A stretch of DNA of 31,367 nucleotides from positions 1-31,367 of IMG/VR virus record IMGVR_UViG_3300043803_000980; one strand, 5' to 3'. The translations under genes were made by a program, and so were the position numbers. The DNA is from a virus. The notes beneath the pieces are model-generated. The model made no database searches and was not told where the DNA came from. It saw only the letters and a program-made list of their open reading frames with translations. Of this stretch, positions 1-7,445 are shown piece by piece (position 1 is the first letter of the stretch; the number at the start of each line of letters is the position of its first letter).

Positions 1-456
1 GAGAATTATTATCGTTATGAATTTAATGATAAGAGTCATACTTGGTATAAGAGAAAGCATACTGTTGATGGTATGCTGATGGTTAATATTAGTGATGGTG
101 AAACTCATCGTCTTCTTGAAGGTGTATGGTTCAACGATGTAAAGAAGGGGAAGTATGATGATGTAGTTGATGAACCTTATAGGAATGTGAGAGCATATTG
201 GGATGAGAAAGATAATCCAAAACCGATGGATGAGGTTGTGAATAGGTTAATTAAAAAATACCAAGCACAAAAGCTTTTTAATAGATTGGTGGATGAACTT
301 GGTTATGATTTTGATGCCTGTAATGATATTGTAGATTTGGTGGAGAGTTGGTTGCCGAAAGAACAATCAGCAGCAGGAAGTCAAAATGTAGATACTGAAT
401 TGCTTGTTGATGGATTTAATGATTGTTTGCGTAAAATCAAGGGGATGCTACGATGA
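1..456 (+). CDS. hypothetical protein, 5'-truncated by window edge
   Basis: The frame is open from the first base, so the true start lies upstream; internal ATGs at 73 and 79 are unlikely starts because the upstream codons read as ordinary protein. The visible part is about 151 residues, acidic and aromatic-rich, soluble, with no membrane segment. It ends in an ATGA overlap with the next gene, so it is the upstream part of the same transcription unit. I do not recognise the family. Confidence 0.75.
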   Translation, partial: ENYYRYEFNDKSHTWYKRKHTVDGMLMVNISDGETHRLLEGVWFNDVKKGKYDDVVDEPYRNVRAYWDEKDNPKPMDEVVNRLIKKYQAQKLFNRLVDELGYDFDACNDIVDLVESWLPKEQSAAGSQNVDTELLVDGFNDCLRKIKGMLR

Positions 457-635
457 CTGAACGCAACTTTGCCAAAGAACTTTGCCATCACCGCTATATT
501 GATATGGAGGATGGGAATGATACTGAAACTATTTGCTATCCTTCTTTGATTTGTATTATCACCGAGTTGTGTGATAGAATAGAGCAACTGGAGAAGGACA
601 ACGAACTTCTGAAATCTTATGCTTGGGAACAATGA
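453..635 (+). CDS. small hypothetical protein (60 aa)
   Basis: Starts in an ATGA overlap with the preceding stop and ends in another, typical of translationally coupled phage genes. The C-terminal half (ITELCDRIEQLEKDNELLKS) has a heptad-like pattern and is probably a short coiled coil. It has four cysteines and no transmembrane segment. Function unknown. Confidence 0.7.
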   Translation: MTERNFAKELCHHRYIDMEDGNDTETICYPSLICIITELCDRIEQLEKDNELLKSYAWEQ

Positions 636-1111
636 ACAATGATATGCCTTGGGTCAATCTCACCCAAGAAGAAGTAGAAGAACTCCGCAACAAAAAACAC
701 GAACTCACTGAATACGGCAAAGAGAAACTGAGGAAACTTATGAACAAGGACTTAATCTTCTATACAAACGGTAAAGAAACATCCCGTATGCCTTCTCCAA
801 CCCTTGAAACTCTTACTCTTGGAACCAAAGCACCTGAAATTAAACTTGAAATAGAAAAAACAATGGATTGCGAACCATACCCCGATGAAATGTTTGAAGA
901 AGCAGAGCGTCGTGAAAAACTGAATGCTGGTTTCAAACAAGATGCTGATGGTAATTGGTATCGTCCTGAACTCAAAGAACTCACCAGAAATGAGAGAATT
1001 GAACTTGCCGAAAAAGAGATTGCTTATATTGTAATGGGTGGGCAAGATGGACGAGAGTATGCTAACTCGATTGCTTTTATTCTTCAAGTGTTGGATAGTT
1101 TGAGAGAATGA
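632..1111 (+). CDS. hypothetical charged protein (159 aa)
   Basis: I start at ATG 632 because it overlaps the upstream stop as ATGA; an in-frame TTG at 623 is possible but breaks the pattern. The protein is Lys/Glu-rich with long amphipathic helices and a mid-protein segment (residues near 100-115) of the form 'GFKQDADGNWYRPE', which resembles the small beta-hairpin seen in many cyanophage hypothetical proteins. No enzyme motif is visible. Confidence 0.75.
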   Translation: MNNDMPWVNLTQEEVEELRNKKHELTEYGKEKLRKLMNKDLIFYTNGKETSRMPSPTLETLTLGTKAPEIKLEIEKTMDCEPYPDEMFEEAERREKLNAGFKQDADGNWYRPELKELTRNERIELAEKEIAYIVMGGQDGREYANSIAFILQVLDSLRE

Positions 1112-1284
1112 ACCTTACATACAATATCAAACAATTCTGGTTGAGAAGATTGATGTGGAGGTGGGCATATCAAACTTGGACGGACCTTGTGAGTTATGAT
1201 GGAACTGACCTTGAATGGGACTTTGAAGATTATCACAATATGTTTTGGGACTATCTGAACTATGGATACATTAGAGACTTATGA
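1108..1284 (+). CDS. small Trp/Tyr-rich hypothetical protein (58 aa)
   Basis: ATGA overlaps at both ends (1108-1111 and 1281-1284) make this reading frame convincing despite its size. It is unusually rich in Trp and Tyr (about seven Trp), with a basic N-terminal third and an acidic remainder. No family recognised. Confidence 0.65.
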   Translation: MNLTYNIKQFWLRRLMWRWAYQTWTDLVSYDGTDLEWDFEDYHNMFWDYLNYGYIRDL

Positions 1285-1475
1285 CTAAACTAGTAAGGTG
1301 GGAAGAAAACCCAGACGAAATTGTACTGGAAGAGGTGGAAATGTTTCACCTGGAAAGTATGAACGAACGGAGTCTATGGGTGGGCATTTACACACAAGAC
1401 AAGAAGATTTACCACTTGAATATTCACGCAGATGGTGATAAACTACGTTATTATTGGAGCGACGAAACGCCGTGA
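1281..1475 (+). CDS. small hypothetical protein (64 aa)
   Basis: Coupled by ATGA to the previous gene and by a GTGA overlap to the next one. Acidic, predicted mostly beta, with an alternating pattern from 'SLWVGIYTQD' to 'DKLRYYWSDE'. No recognised family. Confidence 0.7.
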   Translation: MTKLVRWEENPDEIVLEEVEMFHLESMNERSLWVGIYTQDKKIYHLNIHADGDKLRYYWSDETP

Positions 1476-1822
1476 GATTTGAAAACCCAACAAAATGGGA
1501 AATCTTCCTTGATGGATTTCGTAATGTCCTGTATATTCTTGACTGTTATGATGACGGTGATGAATGGGGATATGGTGAGTTCTGGGAGAGTTTGAGTATT
1601 GGTTGGTTTCAGGAATACATCTATCCTTATGATGACCCTTACAATATAACCATCAGTCCAGAACGTAGGTTGAGATTGGGACAAGAACCAGAAAGGATTA
1701 TTGTATCCGCAGAAGCATATGATGAACTTGTGCGACGAATCAATGAACCACAAGATCCTGCTGTGGTGGAAAGAATTAAAGAACTTATGAATCGTAAAGC
1801 ACCATGGGATGATGAACAATGA
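1472..1822 (+). CDS. hypothetical protein with DUF1778-like C-terminus
   Basis: I choose GTG 1472 because it overlaps the upstream stop as GTGA; a TTG at 1454 is the alternative. The 116-residue product has an acidic, aromatic N-terminal 60 residues. Its C-terminus (about 72-113: ERIIVSAEAYDELV...NEPQDP...KAPWDDE) resembles the C-terminal tail of DUF1778/TacA-type antitoxins, where an 'S-x-x-x-F-x-x-L' helix is followed by 'P-P-x-P' and a terminal 'APW'. The ribbon-helix-helix N-terminus of those antitoxins is not visible. The match is by eye and may reflect only a peptide-sized similarity. Confidence 0.65.
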   Translation: MRFENPTKWEIFLDGFRNVLYILDCYDDGDEWGYGEFWESLSIGWFQEYIYPYDDPYNITISPERRLRLGQEPERIIVSAEAYDELVRRINEPQDPAVVERIKELMNRKAPWDDEQ

Positions 1823-1959
1823 CTGAAATTGAAAAGCAATTAGAAAAAATCGCAGAAGAACTTGGTGGAAAGTTGGAACACTATATTTGTTCCGACCTTC
1901 ATACCGAACACAAAAAGTATGTAATTACCTATGCTCAACAAAAACGACAAAGTACTTGA
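1819..1959 (+). CDS. small hypothetical protein, possibly N-terminal half of a split gene
   Basis: Starts in an ATGA overlap and encodes 46 residues with an amphipathic N-terminal helix (MTEIEKQLEKIAEELGG). It ends inside the next reading frame, overlapping it by 29 bases in the +1 frame. The junction lies at an A-rich run (CAACAAAAACGAC, 1935-1947). The overlap and the lack of a ribosome binding site for the second frame suggest one ancestral gene split by a one-base change. Confidence 0.5.
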   Translation: MTEIEKQLEKIAEELGGKLEHYICSDLHTEHKKYVITYAQQKRQST

Positions 1960-2110
1960 GGTTCGTTTGTATTCTCCGCACAAGTGTGACTTTATGTGTG
2001 AGCGTGAGGATGGAACACGTTATCTCTTTAGGAGACTTGATGGGGATTCTTATTGGGAACTTATTAAAACCGATGCTGGTTGGGTGTATGGGGAACAGAT
2101 ATGTCTTTAA
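1931..2110 (+). CDS. small hypothetical protein, possibly C-terminal half of a split gene
   Basis: 59 residues from ATG 1931, with no purine-rich ribosome binding site upstream. It overlaps the previous gene by 29 bases. The segment 'EDGTRYLFRRLDGDSYWELIKTD' looks like a real beta-rich fold. Either it is translated independently by coupling, or it is the C-terminal part of a frameshifted gene beginning at 1819. Confidence 0.5.
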   Translation: MLNKNDKVLEVRLYSPHKCDFMCEREDGTRYLFRRLDGDSYWELIKTDAGWVYGEQICL

Positions 2111-2268
2111 CTGAAAAAGATAGGATATTCTATAATGTCTGGTGCTGTGCATATCGTCGTCGATATGCTGCAAAACTCAAACAAGATTGGGAATTGTATG
2201 ACCGCGAACATCAAACTTTGCTGATGTGCCTTAGAATAGCAAAGTGGAATAAATTTGACTCAGAATAA
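2101..2268 (+). CDS. small hypothetical protein (55 aa)
   Basis: ATG 2101 overlaps the previous gene by 10 bases and has a GGGGA stretch just upstream (2088-2093) that can serve as ribosome binding site. Basic, Trp/Tyr/Cys-containing helical protein ('VWCCAYRRRYAAKLKQDWELYD'). An upstream TTG at 2080 is less likely. No family recognised. Confidence 0.6.
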   Translation: MSLTEKDRIFYNVWCCAYRRRYAAKLKQDWELYDREHQTLLMCLRIAKWNKFDSE

Positions 2269-2283
2269 CCAAATCTTTATGCT

Positions 2284-2505
2284 ATGGCTGAACTGACTTT
2301 AATAGGACTTCTAAACTTTGTTGCCGCTGACTTTTGTACTTATCGTATGAAAGGCATAGATTCACTACGTTCCGTTTTACTTTCATATTCCAAAGCAAAT
2401 GATAAGTTTGGTGGGTCAAATGTGCGAAGAGTTATTAATCAATCTTCTATGATTGAAGTTACCGCTTTATCTATTGTTGCTACTAAATGCCCTAATTTAT
2501 TGTAA
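2284..2505 (+). CDS. small hypothetical protein (73 aa)
   Basis: Begins 15 bases after the previous stop. Moderately hydrophobic N-terminus (LTLIGLLNFVAADF) but too short and interrupted for a convincing membrane helix. Hydroxy-residue-rich middle. Function unknown. Confidence 0.6.
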   Translation: MAELTLIGLLNFVAADFCTYRMKGIDSLRSVLLSYSKANDKFGGSNVRRVINQSSMIEVTALSIVATKCPNLL

Positions 2506-2506
2506 A

Positions 2507-2677
2507 ATGAAAGTCACCGAACACAACCTAACCGATTGGAACTTAAACGAAGAAGAACTCAACGCTCTCATTGTTCTCTCCAAAGAAAAGATGAAGTCTT
2601 GTGAAGACAAGATGTGTGAATTGTTTTATGGAATGCTTGCTGGTAAATTGATTATTATGAAAAATGACCGAACTTAA
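2507..2677 (+). CDS. small hypothetical helical protein (56 aa)
   Basis: ATG 2507 lies one base after the preceding stop; longer in-frame starts overlap the previous gene heavily. The product (MKVTEHNLTDWNLNEEELNA...) looks like a helical hairpin: 'EEELNALIVLSKEKMKS' followed by 'CELFYGMLAGKLIIMK'. It overlaps the next gene by 14 bases. Confidence 0.65.
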   Translation: MKVTEHNLTDWNLNEEELNALIVLSKEKMKSCEDKMCELFYGMLAGKLIIMKNDRT

Positions 2678-2861
2678 AGTATTCAAACAAACATCGGATG
2701 AACCTTACATTCGTCACGATTATAAGTTAGTGTTTGAAGATGGTAAAGAGTCTGTGTTTGATAACTATGAAGACGTTCAAGTCTTCTGGTTTCAACGTGG
2801 TGGAAACTTTTTAAGTCACATTGAAGTATTAGATAAAAAGAAAAGCAAGGGGTTCAAATGA
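2664..2861 (+). CDS. conserved cyanophage-type small protein (65 aa)
   Basis: Basic, mainly beta protein: 'YKLVFEDGKESVFDNYEDVQVFWFQRGG' then a positively charged tail. From memory the 'FEDGK.....YEDVQ..WFQ' block recurs in cyanomyovirus hypothetical proteins, but I cannot confirm it here. ATGA overlap with the next gene. Confidence 0.7.
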   Translation: MTELKVFKQTSDEPYIRHDYKLVFEDGKESVFDNYEDVQVFWFQRGGNFLSHIEVLDKKKSKGFK

Positions 2862-3052
2862 TTTCTATTTTTGATTTGATGCACGATGAGCGTCGTTATG
2901 GTTGGGTGGTTGATAATCGCTATCAATGGATCAACATGCTTACTAAGATGCAAAAGAATAAACCACAAAGGTTTAAGGAATTTCAATATTCACAAGCAAC
3001 CATTTATCATCACATAGATAGATTGAATCAGGAGCAAAACACCTACGACTAA
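2858..3052 (+). CDS. small hypothetical protein (64 aa)
   Basis: Begins in an ATGA overlap and ends in a TAATG overlap with the next gene. Helical, basic, with aromatic residues (W, Y, H). No motif recognised. Confidence 0.65.
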   Translation: MISIFDLMHDERRYGWVVDNRYQWINMLTKMQKNKPQRFKEFQYSQATIYHHIDRLNQEQNTYD

Positions 3053-3525
3053 TGAGCGAAGTAACTTTTAAGAAACACAGAGTATTCCGTGAGACTGAAG
3101 CAGTTGTCTTCTACGATATCTCTGTAGATGGTTCTAACGCACAAGACCTTGTGTGTCACACTGGGCCTGCAATCTCTCCACCCGATGATATTGTGGGAGC
3201 AAAACAATTTTATATTCACTATCATCAGATAGATCACAATCGTGTTCTGTCTGGTCTTCGCACATTTGAACTGGTGAATCCTGAGTGGAGATATCCATAC
3301 CATATCGTTCATCTCAATCGTTCTTCTGGTGCTCTTGTGATTCCTAAGATGACCTTCCATCGTTCATATTCAGGTGCTGATGGGTCTATCGTCATCAACC
3401 AAGCAATCCGTGATGACGAGTTTCACCCTGAGACCGAATTTGTTCCTGTATCAGCAGCAAAGAACCCCGACCTTTATCACATTCTTGCCCACGAAAAACC
3501 AGTCATTCATACACTTGGTGAATGA
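3052..3525 (+). CDS. hypothetical protein, possibly cupin-like (157 aa)
   Basis: Starts within TAATG. The protein is rich in beta-prone segments and histidines (HYHQIDHN, PYHIVHLN, TFHRSYSG, LYHILAHE), with a glycine turn pattern that would suit a small beta-barrel such as a cupin. It is the last gene of the first overlapping block; a promoter follows it. The cupin idea is only a fold-level guess, and sugar-nucleotide isomerases of cupin type often accompany dTDP-glucose dehydratases such as the gene at 3757. Confidence 0.7.
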   Translation: MSEVTFKKHRVFRETEAVVFYDISVDGSNAQDLVCHTGPAISPPDDIVGAKQFYIHYHQIDHNRVLSGLRTFELVNPEWRYPYHIVHLNRSSGALVIPKMTFHRSYSGADGSIVINQAIRDDEFHPETEFVPVSAAKNPDLYHILAHEKPVIHTLGE

Positions 3526-3528
3526 CTC

Positions 3529-3557
3529 TTGACTTCTAGTGAAGTCTGCCTTATACT
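3529..3557 (+). promoter_or_regulatory. sigma70-type promoter with inverted repeat in the spacer
   Basis: TTGACT (3529-3534) and TATACT (3552-3557) are separated by exactly 17 bases. The spacer contains GACTTC-TAGT-GAAGTC (3531-3546), a perfect six-base inverted repeat that starts inside the -35 box and could be an operator. It would drive the 3581 gene and the dehydratase. Confidence 0.75.
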
Positions 3558-3580
3558 GATTATGTTGAGCAACCTACCTG

Positions 3581-3754
3581 ATGGATTACGCTGAAGAATT
3601 TCCTTTTGATCAATTTCCTTGGAAGTTGGTGTATAAAGACGGGAATGAAACTCGCAAGTGCTATTTTGAGTCTGAGAGTCATCGACAAAAGCACATTGAT
3701 CGCTACAAACTGAAAAAGAAAGACATTAAATTAAGTTACAAATTTGAAGAGTGA
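3581..3754 (+). CDS. small basic hypothetical protein (57 aa)
   Basis: First gene after the 3529 promoter. Sequence MDYAEEFPFDQFPWKLVYKD... with a strongly basic C-terminal half (HRQKHIDRYKLKKKDIKL), so nucleic-acid contact is possible. Its stop lies two bases before ATG 3757 of the dehydratase, so the two are likely co-expressed. Confidence 0.7.
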   Translation: MDYAEEFPFDQFPWKLVYKDGNETRKCYFESESHRQKHIDRYKLKKKDIKLSYKFEE

Positions 3755-3756
3755 TT

Positions 3757-4785
3757 ATGACTAAAAGAGTTCTTATTACTGGTGGTGCAGGGTTCATTGC
3801 CCATCATATGATTGGGCAAATTCTTAGAGAAACTAATTGGGAAGTTGTCACCCTTGATAGACTGGATTATAGTGGAAACTTAAATCGTCTTCATGACTTG
3901 ATGCTTTCTTTTGACGCTGAAACTCGCACACGTGTGAAAGTTGTTCATCATGATTTGAAGGCAGAACTTAATCCTCTTGTTCGTAGTGAAATTGGCTCTG
4001 TTGATTACATTCTCCATCTTGCTGCTGGGTCTCATGTCGATCGTAGTATCGAGTATCCTATGGAGTTTGTCCTTGATAATGTAGTTGGAACTTGTAACAT
4101 TCTAGAGTTTGCGCGAGCACAAAAGGGTAACCTTGAAAGGTTTGTGTATTTCAGCACAGATGAAGTATTTGGTCCTGCTCCAGATGGAATCAAATATAAA
4201 GAGAATGACCGATACAATTCAACCAATCCTTATAGTGCATCAAAAGCAGGTGGCGAAGAACTTGCCGTAGCATATGAGAACACCTATGGTCTTCCCATTT
4301 ACATTACTCACACAATGAATGTGTTTGGTGAGCGTCAGCACCCAGAGAAATACATTCCAATGTGCATTAAGAAGATTAGGGATGGAGAAACAGTAACAAT
4401 TCATAGTGACAAAACCTGCACAATTCCTGGGTCTCGTCACTACATACATGCAGAAGATGTCTCCTCTGCAATTCTATTTCTTTTAAATTATGAGGGTAAG
4501 TTCGAACCTACTTGGGGTGGTGCTAAATGCCCTAAGTTTAACATTGTTGGAGCGGAAGAACTCAACAACCTGGAGTTGGCACAAATCATTGCCGAAGCCC
4601 AAGGAAAAGAATTAAACTACGAATTAATTGACTTCCATTCTTCACGCCCTGGGCATGACTTGCGTTATGCTTTGGATGGTGATAAAATGAAAAATCTTGG
4701 ATGGGTTCCTGCAAAATCTGTAAAAGAAAGAATTGCAGAGGTAACTCAATGGACTCTTAAAAACCAACGTTGGATTACACTATGA
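3757..4785 (+). CDS. NAD-dependent dTDP-glucose 4,6-dehydratase-type epimerase/dehydratase
   Basis: Extended short-chain dehydrogenase (342 aa), normal length for RmlB-like enzymes, which convert dTDP-glucose to the 4-keto-6-deoxy sugar for deoxysugar synthesis. Visible features are the Rossmann motif TGGAGFIA (residues 8-15), the STDEVFG block (133-139) with the Asp-Glu pair used as acid/base in dehydratases, and the catalytic YSASK (159-163). The last Gly of the canonical GxxGxxG is Ala here. ATG 3757 is preferred over GTG 3751 because it gives the canonical N-terminus MTKRVLITGG. Substrate could be dTDP- or another NDP-sugar. Phages often carry such genes to modify host surface glycans or virion parts. 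Confidence 0.92.
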   Translation: MTKRVLITGGAGFIAHHMIGQILRETNWEVVTLDRLDYSGNLNRLHDLMLSFDAETRTRVKVVHHDLKAELNPLVRSEIGSVDYILHLAAGSHVDRSIEYPMEFVLDNVVGTCNILEFARAQKGNLERFVYFSTDEVFGPAPDGIKYKENDRYNSTNPYSASKAGGEELAVAYENTYGLPIYITHTMNVFGERQHPEKYIPMCIKKIRDGETVTIHSDKTCTIPGSRHYIHAEDVSSAILFLLNYEGKFEPTWGGAKCPKFNIVGAEELNNLELAQIIAEAQGKELNYELIDFHSSRPGHDLRYALDGDKMKNLGWVPAKSVKERIAEVTQWTLKNQRWITL

Positions 4786-4937
4786 CAACACGCACTTTCA
4801 CTGACAAAAATGGAAACGAATGGAGTTGGGAAGAAACTCCAGAAGTGATTCAAGCACTTAAAGAAGTTCATAAGGACTATGATGGTCCTCTTTATGCCCC
4901 CCATCCTGAGTTGAAGAATGGAAAAGAAACTAATTGA
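4782..4937 (+). CDS. small hypothetical protein (51 aa)
   Basis: Coupled to the dehydratase by ATGA. Hydrophilic, with a 'TFTDKNGNEWSWEETPEV' turn pattern common in small cyanophage proteins. Function unknown. Confidence 0.65.
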   Translation: MTTRTFTDKNGNEWSWEETPEVIQALKEVHKDYDGPLYAPHPELKNGKETN

Positions 4938-5124
4938 TGATGCCTTCTACATTGAACAAAAACGATATGGACTCTGGGATTCTACCGACAAAGATGGTAA
5001 AGGATTGGTCACATCTCTTACTGAAGACCAATGTATATCAGCGACCCGTTTTATTCTTAAAGGACGGCAGGAAGGTTTCTCTACGTCCAGAACTTATGAA
5101 GGCGAAGTAGGTGGAAAACTCTGA
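4918..5124 (+). CDS. small hypothetical protein (68 aa)
   Basis: Overlaps the previous gene by 20 bases in another frame. Contains 'DAFYIEQKRYGLWDSTDKDGKG...EDQCISATRFILKG', which looks like a compact alpha/beta protein. No recognised family. Confidence 0.65.
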   Translation: MEKKLIDDAFYIEQKRYGLWDSTDKDGKGLVTSLTEDQCISATRFILKGRQEGFSTSRTYEGEVGGKL

Positions 5125-5275
5125 TTATCCTTATCACGTATTAGATCCTACAACTCCTTGGTATGATTGGCTCTGTTATTGTGAAATCTGCCATCAACTA
5201 AAAGTTCCTGGTCAGCCACATTGGCAAAGATATAAAGCATTTAGTAATTATTTAAAATCTATAGGTGTATCATGA
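5111..5275 (+). CDS. small hypothetical protein, GTG start (54 aa)
   Basis: A TAG stop codon sits immediately before GTG 5111, so GTG is the only usable start near this end. Two cysteines in CYCEIC and a Trp/Tyr-rich core (TPWYDWLCYCEICHQLK) might form a small metal or disulfide site. It ends in an ATGA overlap with the next gene. Confidence 0.55.
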   Translation: MENSDYPYHVLDPTTPWYDWLCYCEICHQLKVPGQPHWQRYKAFSNYLKSIGVS

Positions 5276-5517
5276 TAATTAGAAAATTTATTGATTGGTT
5301 TTTTTCTCCTTCCGTAAAACAAGAATTTTTTGAGGATTTTGACCTTTATGATAGGTTAGTTGAGTTGGAAGAGAAATATAATGCTCTGATTCTCGATGTA
5401 AAACGTCTTGAGGAAGAAAATGTAGAAACAACTAACGAACTTTATCGTATGGAAAACTCCTTGGATGCCCGTATAGATATTATTGCCGAACGTTGTGGGA
5501 TTAATTACGATGTATGA
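5272..5517 (+). CDS. small coiled-coil protein (81 aa)
   Basis: N-terminal aromatic basic segment (MIIRKFIDWFFSPSVKQ) followed by a strong heptad pattern from about residue 27 to 70 (LVELEEKYNALILDVKRLEE, then NELYRMENSL). It probably forms a dimeric coiled coil. Coupled to neighbours by short overlaps. Confidence 0.7.
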   Translation: MIIRKFIDWFFSPSVKQEFFEDFDLYDRLVELEEKYNALILDVKRLEEENVETTNELYRMENSLDARIDIIAERCGINYDV

Positions 5518-5695
5518 TTTAGATTGTTTTGAAAAAGCACTCGCACACTTTGGAACCCGAGTAGATATTATTGTTGCCCTTGAAATTGGTGATAAAATTG
5601 GAAGTGAAGAAGCATATAAAATGATTAAGGAAGAACTTAAGCAACTTAAAAAAATTCGTAAAAAGCATAAGGAAACTGACTGTGATGAGTGCTGA
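5510..5695 (+). CDS. small helical hypothetical protein (61 aa)
   Basis: ATG 5510 overlaps the preceding gene by 8 bases; a TTG at 5483 is less likely. The C-terminal half is very lysine/glutamate-rich (MIKEELKQLKKIRKKHKE) and ends in CDEC. Function unknown. Confidence 0.65.
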   Translation: MYDLDCFEKALAHFGTRVDIIVALEIGDKIGSEEAYKMIKEELKQLKKIRKKHKETDCDEC

Positions 5696-5852
5696 TAGCC
5701 TTAAGATAACACAAAATGAAGATGGGTCATTCTCAATGGATTGGGACAAAGAAGACCCAAATTGGAAGTGGTTGAATGGCTTGACTTCTGCTGAAATTCA
5801 GGTTATTATGGAGCAAGCGATCCAAGATTTCCTCAATGACTTCCAATCTTGA
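5685..5852 (+). CDS. small acidic hypothetical protein (55 aa)
   Basis: Overlaps both neighbours. Sequence pattern 'DSLKITQNEDGSFSMDWDKEDPNWKWLN' then an amphipathic helix (SAEIQVIMEQAIQDFLNDF). The 'ITQNEDGSFSMDWDKEDP.W.WLN' form is, as I recall, common in cyanophage small proteins. Role unknown. Confidence 0.7.
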   Translation: MSADSLKITQNEDGSFSMDWDKEDPNWKWLNGLTSAEIQVIMEQAIQDFLNDFQS

Positions 5853-6537
5853 TTACAAAAAGTATTCTCTTGAAAAACTTCAAGAGTGGGTGCATGATGC
5901 TTTAAGTTCTGGAGAAGCATCACCTCACGAAATTTATTCTGCGATTCGTGAAGCAGTTCGTGAAGATTATTACTATTACAAAGATCATGCTAGTCGTGCT
6001 TATGGTCTTCTAGAACTGTTGAGTGGTCATCGTCCAGTGAAGGATGAAAGTGTGGATGATGGTATGCGTCCTTGGGGTCATAGTGACCTAGAGTATGCCA
6101 TTGTAAATAATAAAGAACCTCTGAGTTGTGATAAAGATGACCCATCACCAGAGTGTCAAAAATCTTGGAATGATTTCTGGGAAGAGAACTATTATCCAGA
6201 AGAACATAAAAAATCAAATACAAGTCTTCAAAAAGAAATAGAGGAAATTCGTAAAGAAGGTGGATATGAATGGACTCCAGGTGCAAAAGAAGATAAAGTA
6301 AAAAAGTGGGTTCTTCCAGTTGAAGAAGTCAGAGATGAAGATACTGATGAATATATATACTGCGTATCATTTCCTGATGATTTGCTAGAAGCAGCAAATC
6401 TGAAAGAAGGTGATCAAGTAGAATGGGTGGATCAAGGTGATGGTTCTTATCTTATTAAAAAAGTACCAATGACTTATGATGAAATGGTTGCTTCTGGATG
6501 GACTATGACTGCTGATGGTTTCTGGATTAAGGAGTAA
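5836..6537 (+). CDS. protein with C-terminal AbrB/MazE-like swapped-hairpin domain (233 aa)
   Basis: Residues 1-70 are helical (YKKYSLEKLQEWVHDALSSG). The middle is acidic and Trp/Tyr-rich. Residues about 158-206 have the swapped-hairpin AbrB pattern: a hydrophobic strand, 'SFPDDLLEAANLKEGDQVEW', then 'DGSYLIKKV'. In that family the fold binds DNA as a dimer, in transition-state regulators and antitoxins. The last 30 residues (MTYDEMVASGWTMTADGFWIKE) are a separate small module. Function as a regulator is an inference. Confidence 0.75.
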   Translation: MTSNLDYKKYSLEKLQEWVHDALSSGEASPHEIYSAIREAVREDYYYYKDHASRAYGLLELLSGHRPVKDESVDDGMRPWGHSDLEYAIVNNKEPLSCDKDDPSPECQKSWNDFWEENYYPEEHKKSNTSLQKEIEEIRKEGGYEWTPGAKEDKVKKWVLPVEEVRDEDTDEYIYCVSFPDDLLEAANLKEGDQVEWVDQGDGSYLIKKVPMTYDEMVASGWTMTADGFWIKE

Positions 6538-6788
6538 TGGCAGAACTTTGGTTATGGCAACTAAAAGCAATTGCTCCGATTATAGGGGGATTGTGTTTTT
6601 CTAATTTTATGGAAAAACAAGGTGACTTATGTAACTTTAGACAACCACCCAATTATGTGTTAAAATACGATAAACAAGATCCAAAAGATGGTTGTTATAA
6701 AGACGGCATCTATTATCCCCGTTGTAAAGATTTAGAGAATCCAGATATTCTTTATTATCATAATTTATTTAAAAGTGAGGTTAAGTAA
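6537..6788 (+). CDS. small hypothetical protein with hydrophobic N-terminus (83 aa)
   Basis: One-base overlaps at both ends (TAATG). Residues 4-24 (LWLWQLKAIAPIIGGLCFSNF) are hydrophobic and may insert in the membrane. The rest is soluble with three cysteines and a 'DPKDGCYKDGIYYPRCKD' stretch. No family recognised. Confidence 0.65.
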   Translation: MAELWLWQLKAIAPIIGGLCFSNFMEKQGDLCNFRQPPNYVLKYDKQDPKDGCYKDGIYYPRCKDLENPDILYYHNLFKSEVK

Positions 6789-7018
6789 TGGCATTATCAC
6801 AATCAGTTGAAGAATCCCTAAAGGAAGCAGAAGGAGCACTGCGTAATGCTCTAGCATACGCTGCACGTCAAGAACGTCCTATGGTTTGTACTGTAATTGC
6901 AGATATGATTTCTCGCATTGAGTCACTGCAAACAACTGATAGTCTCCTAGATAAACTAGAAAACCGCAAACCAGGAGACTCTGGTTTTTTTGGAACTATT
7001 TTTGGGAAAGATGACTGA
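6788..7018 (+). CDS. conserved cyanophage-type hypothetical protein (76 aa)
   Basis: Begins at TAATG. 'LSQSVEESLKEAEGALRNALAYAARQERP' then 'IADMISRIESL...LLDKLENRKPGDSG'. I recall close relatives in marine T4-like cyanophages, all uncharacterised. Fully helical except the Gly-rich tail. Confidence 0.75.
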   Translation: MALSQSVEESLKEAEGALRNALAYAARQERPMVCTVIADMISRIESLQTTDSLLDKLENRKPGDSGFFGTIFGKDD

Positions 7019-7361
7019 AGAAAAGAAAAATTGGATGCAAGAATGGTGGGATTCAGACGCCTACAAAAAACTTCAGAAAGAAACTGAAGAAGCAAAGCAA
7101 CGTGCAGTAGGAAAGTATTTTATGCTTTCTGAGTCTGACAAGATTGATATGCTCCAAGCTATCTGCTATATTATGTGTAAAGCAGAAAGTGAAGGAACTA
7201 GTCATCGTGGTCTCCAAGATTCTCTGGGTGTTTATCCTGCTGGTTTCTGGGTGTCTGAACTTATGGACGTTCATAATGCTCTGTGGTCTTATTATCACGA
7301 CCAAAAAAGAGAAAAAGAACTCAAGTCTGACCTTGACGCTCTTGACGATTTCATTAAGTAA
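7011..7361 (+). CDS. conserved cyanophage-type hypothetical protein (116 aa)
   Basis: ATG 7011 overlaps the previous gene by 8 bases. Charged helical protein; the middle 'SDKIDMLQAICYIMCKAESEG' and 'RGLQDSLGVYPAGFWVSELMDVHNALWSYYHDQ' look conserved and globular. Last gene of this overlapping block. Function unknown. Confidence 0.75.
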   Translation: MTEEKKNWMQEWWDSDAYKKLQKETEEAKQRAVGKYFMLSESDKIDMLQAICYIMCKAESEGTSHRGLQDSLGVYPAGFWVSELMDVHNALWSYYHDQKREKELKSDLDALDDFIK

Positions 7362-7414
7362 TGTAACCCGATCCCGAAGAAAACATTAAGTTTCTAGATA
7401 GTAATGTATTGAAA

Positions 7415-7423
7415 TGCTAATAT
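7415..7423 (+). promoter_or_regulatory. probable extended -10 promoter
   Basis: TGC-TAATAT (7415-7423) is an extended -10 element 22 bases before ATG 7446. There is no good -35. It lies in the only gap (7362-7445) of this block. Confidence 0.45.
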
Positions 7424-7445
7424 TGAGTAACATCGCAAGAAACTT

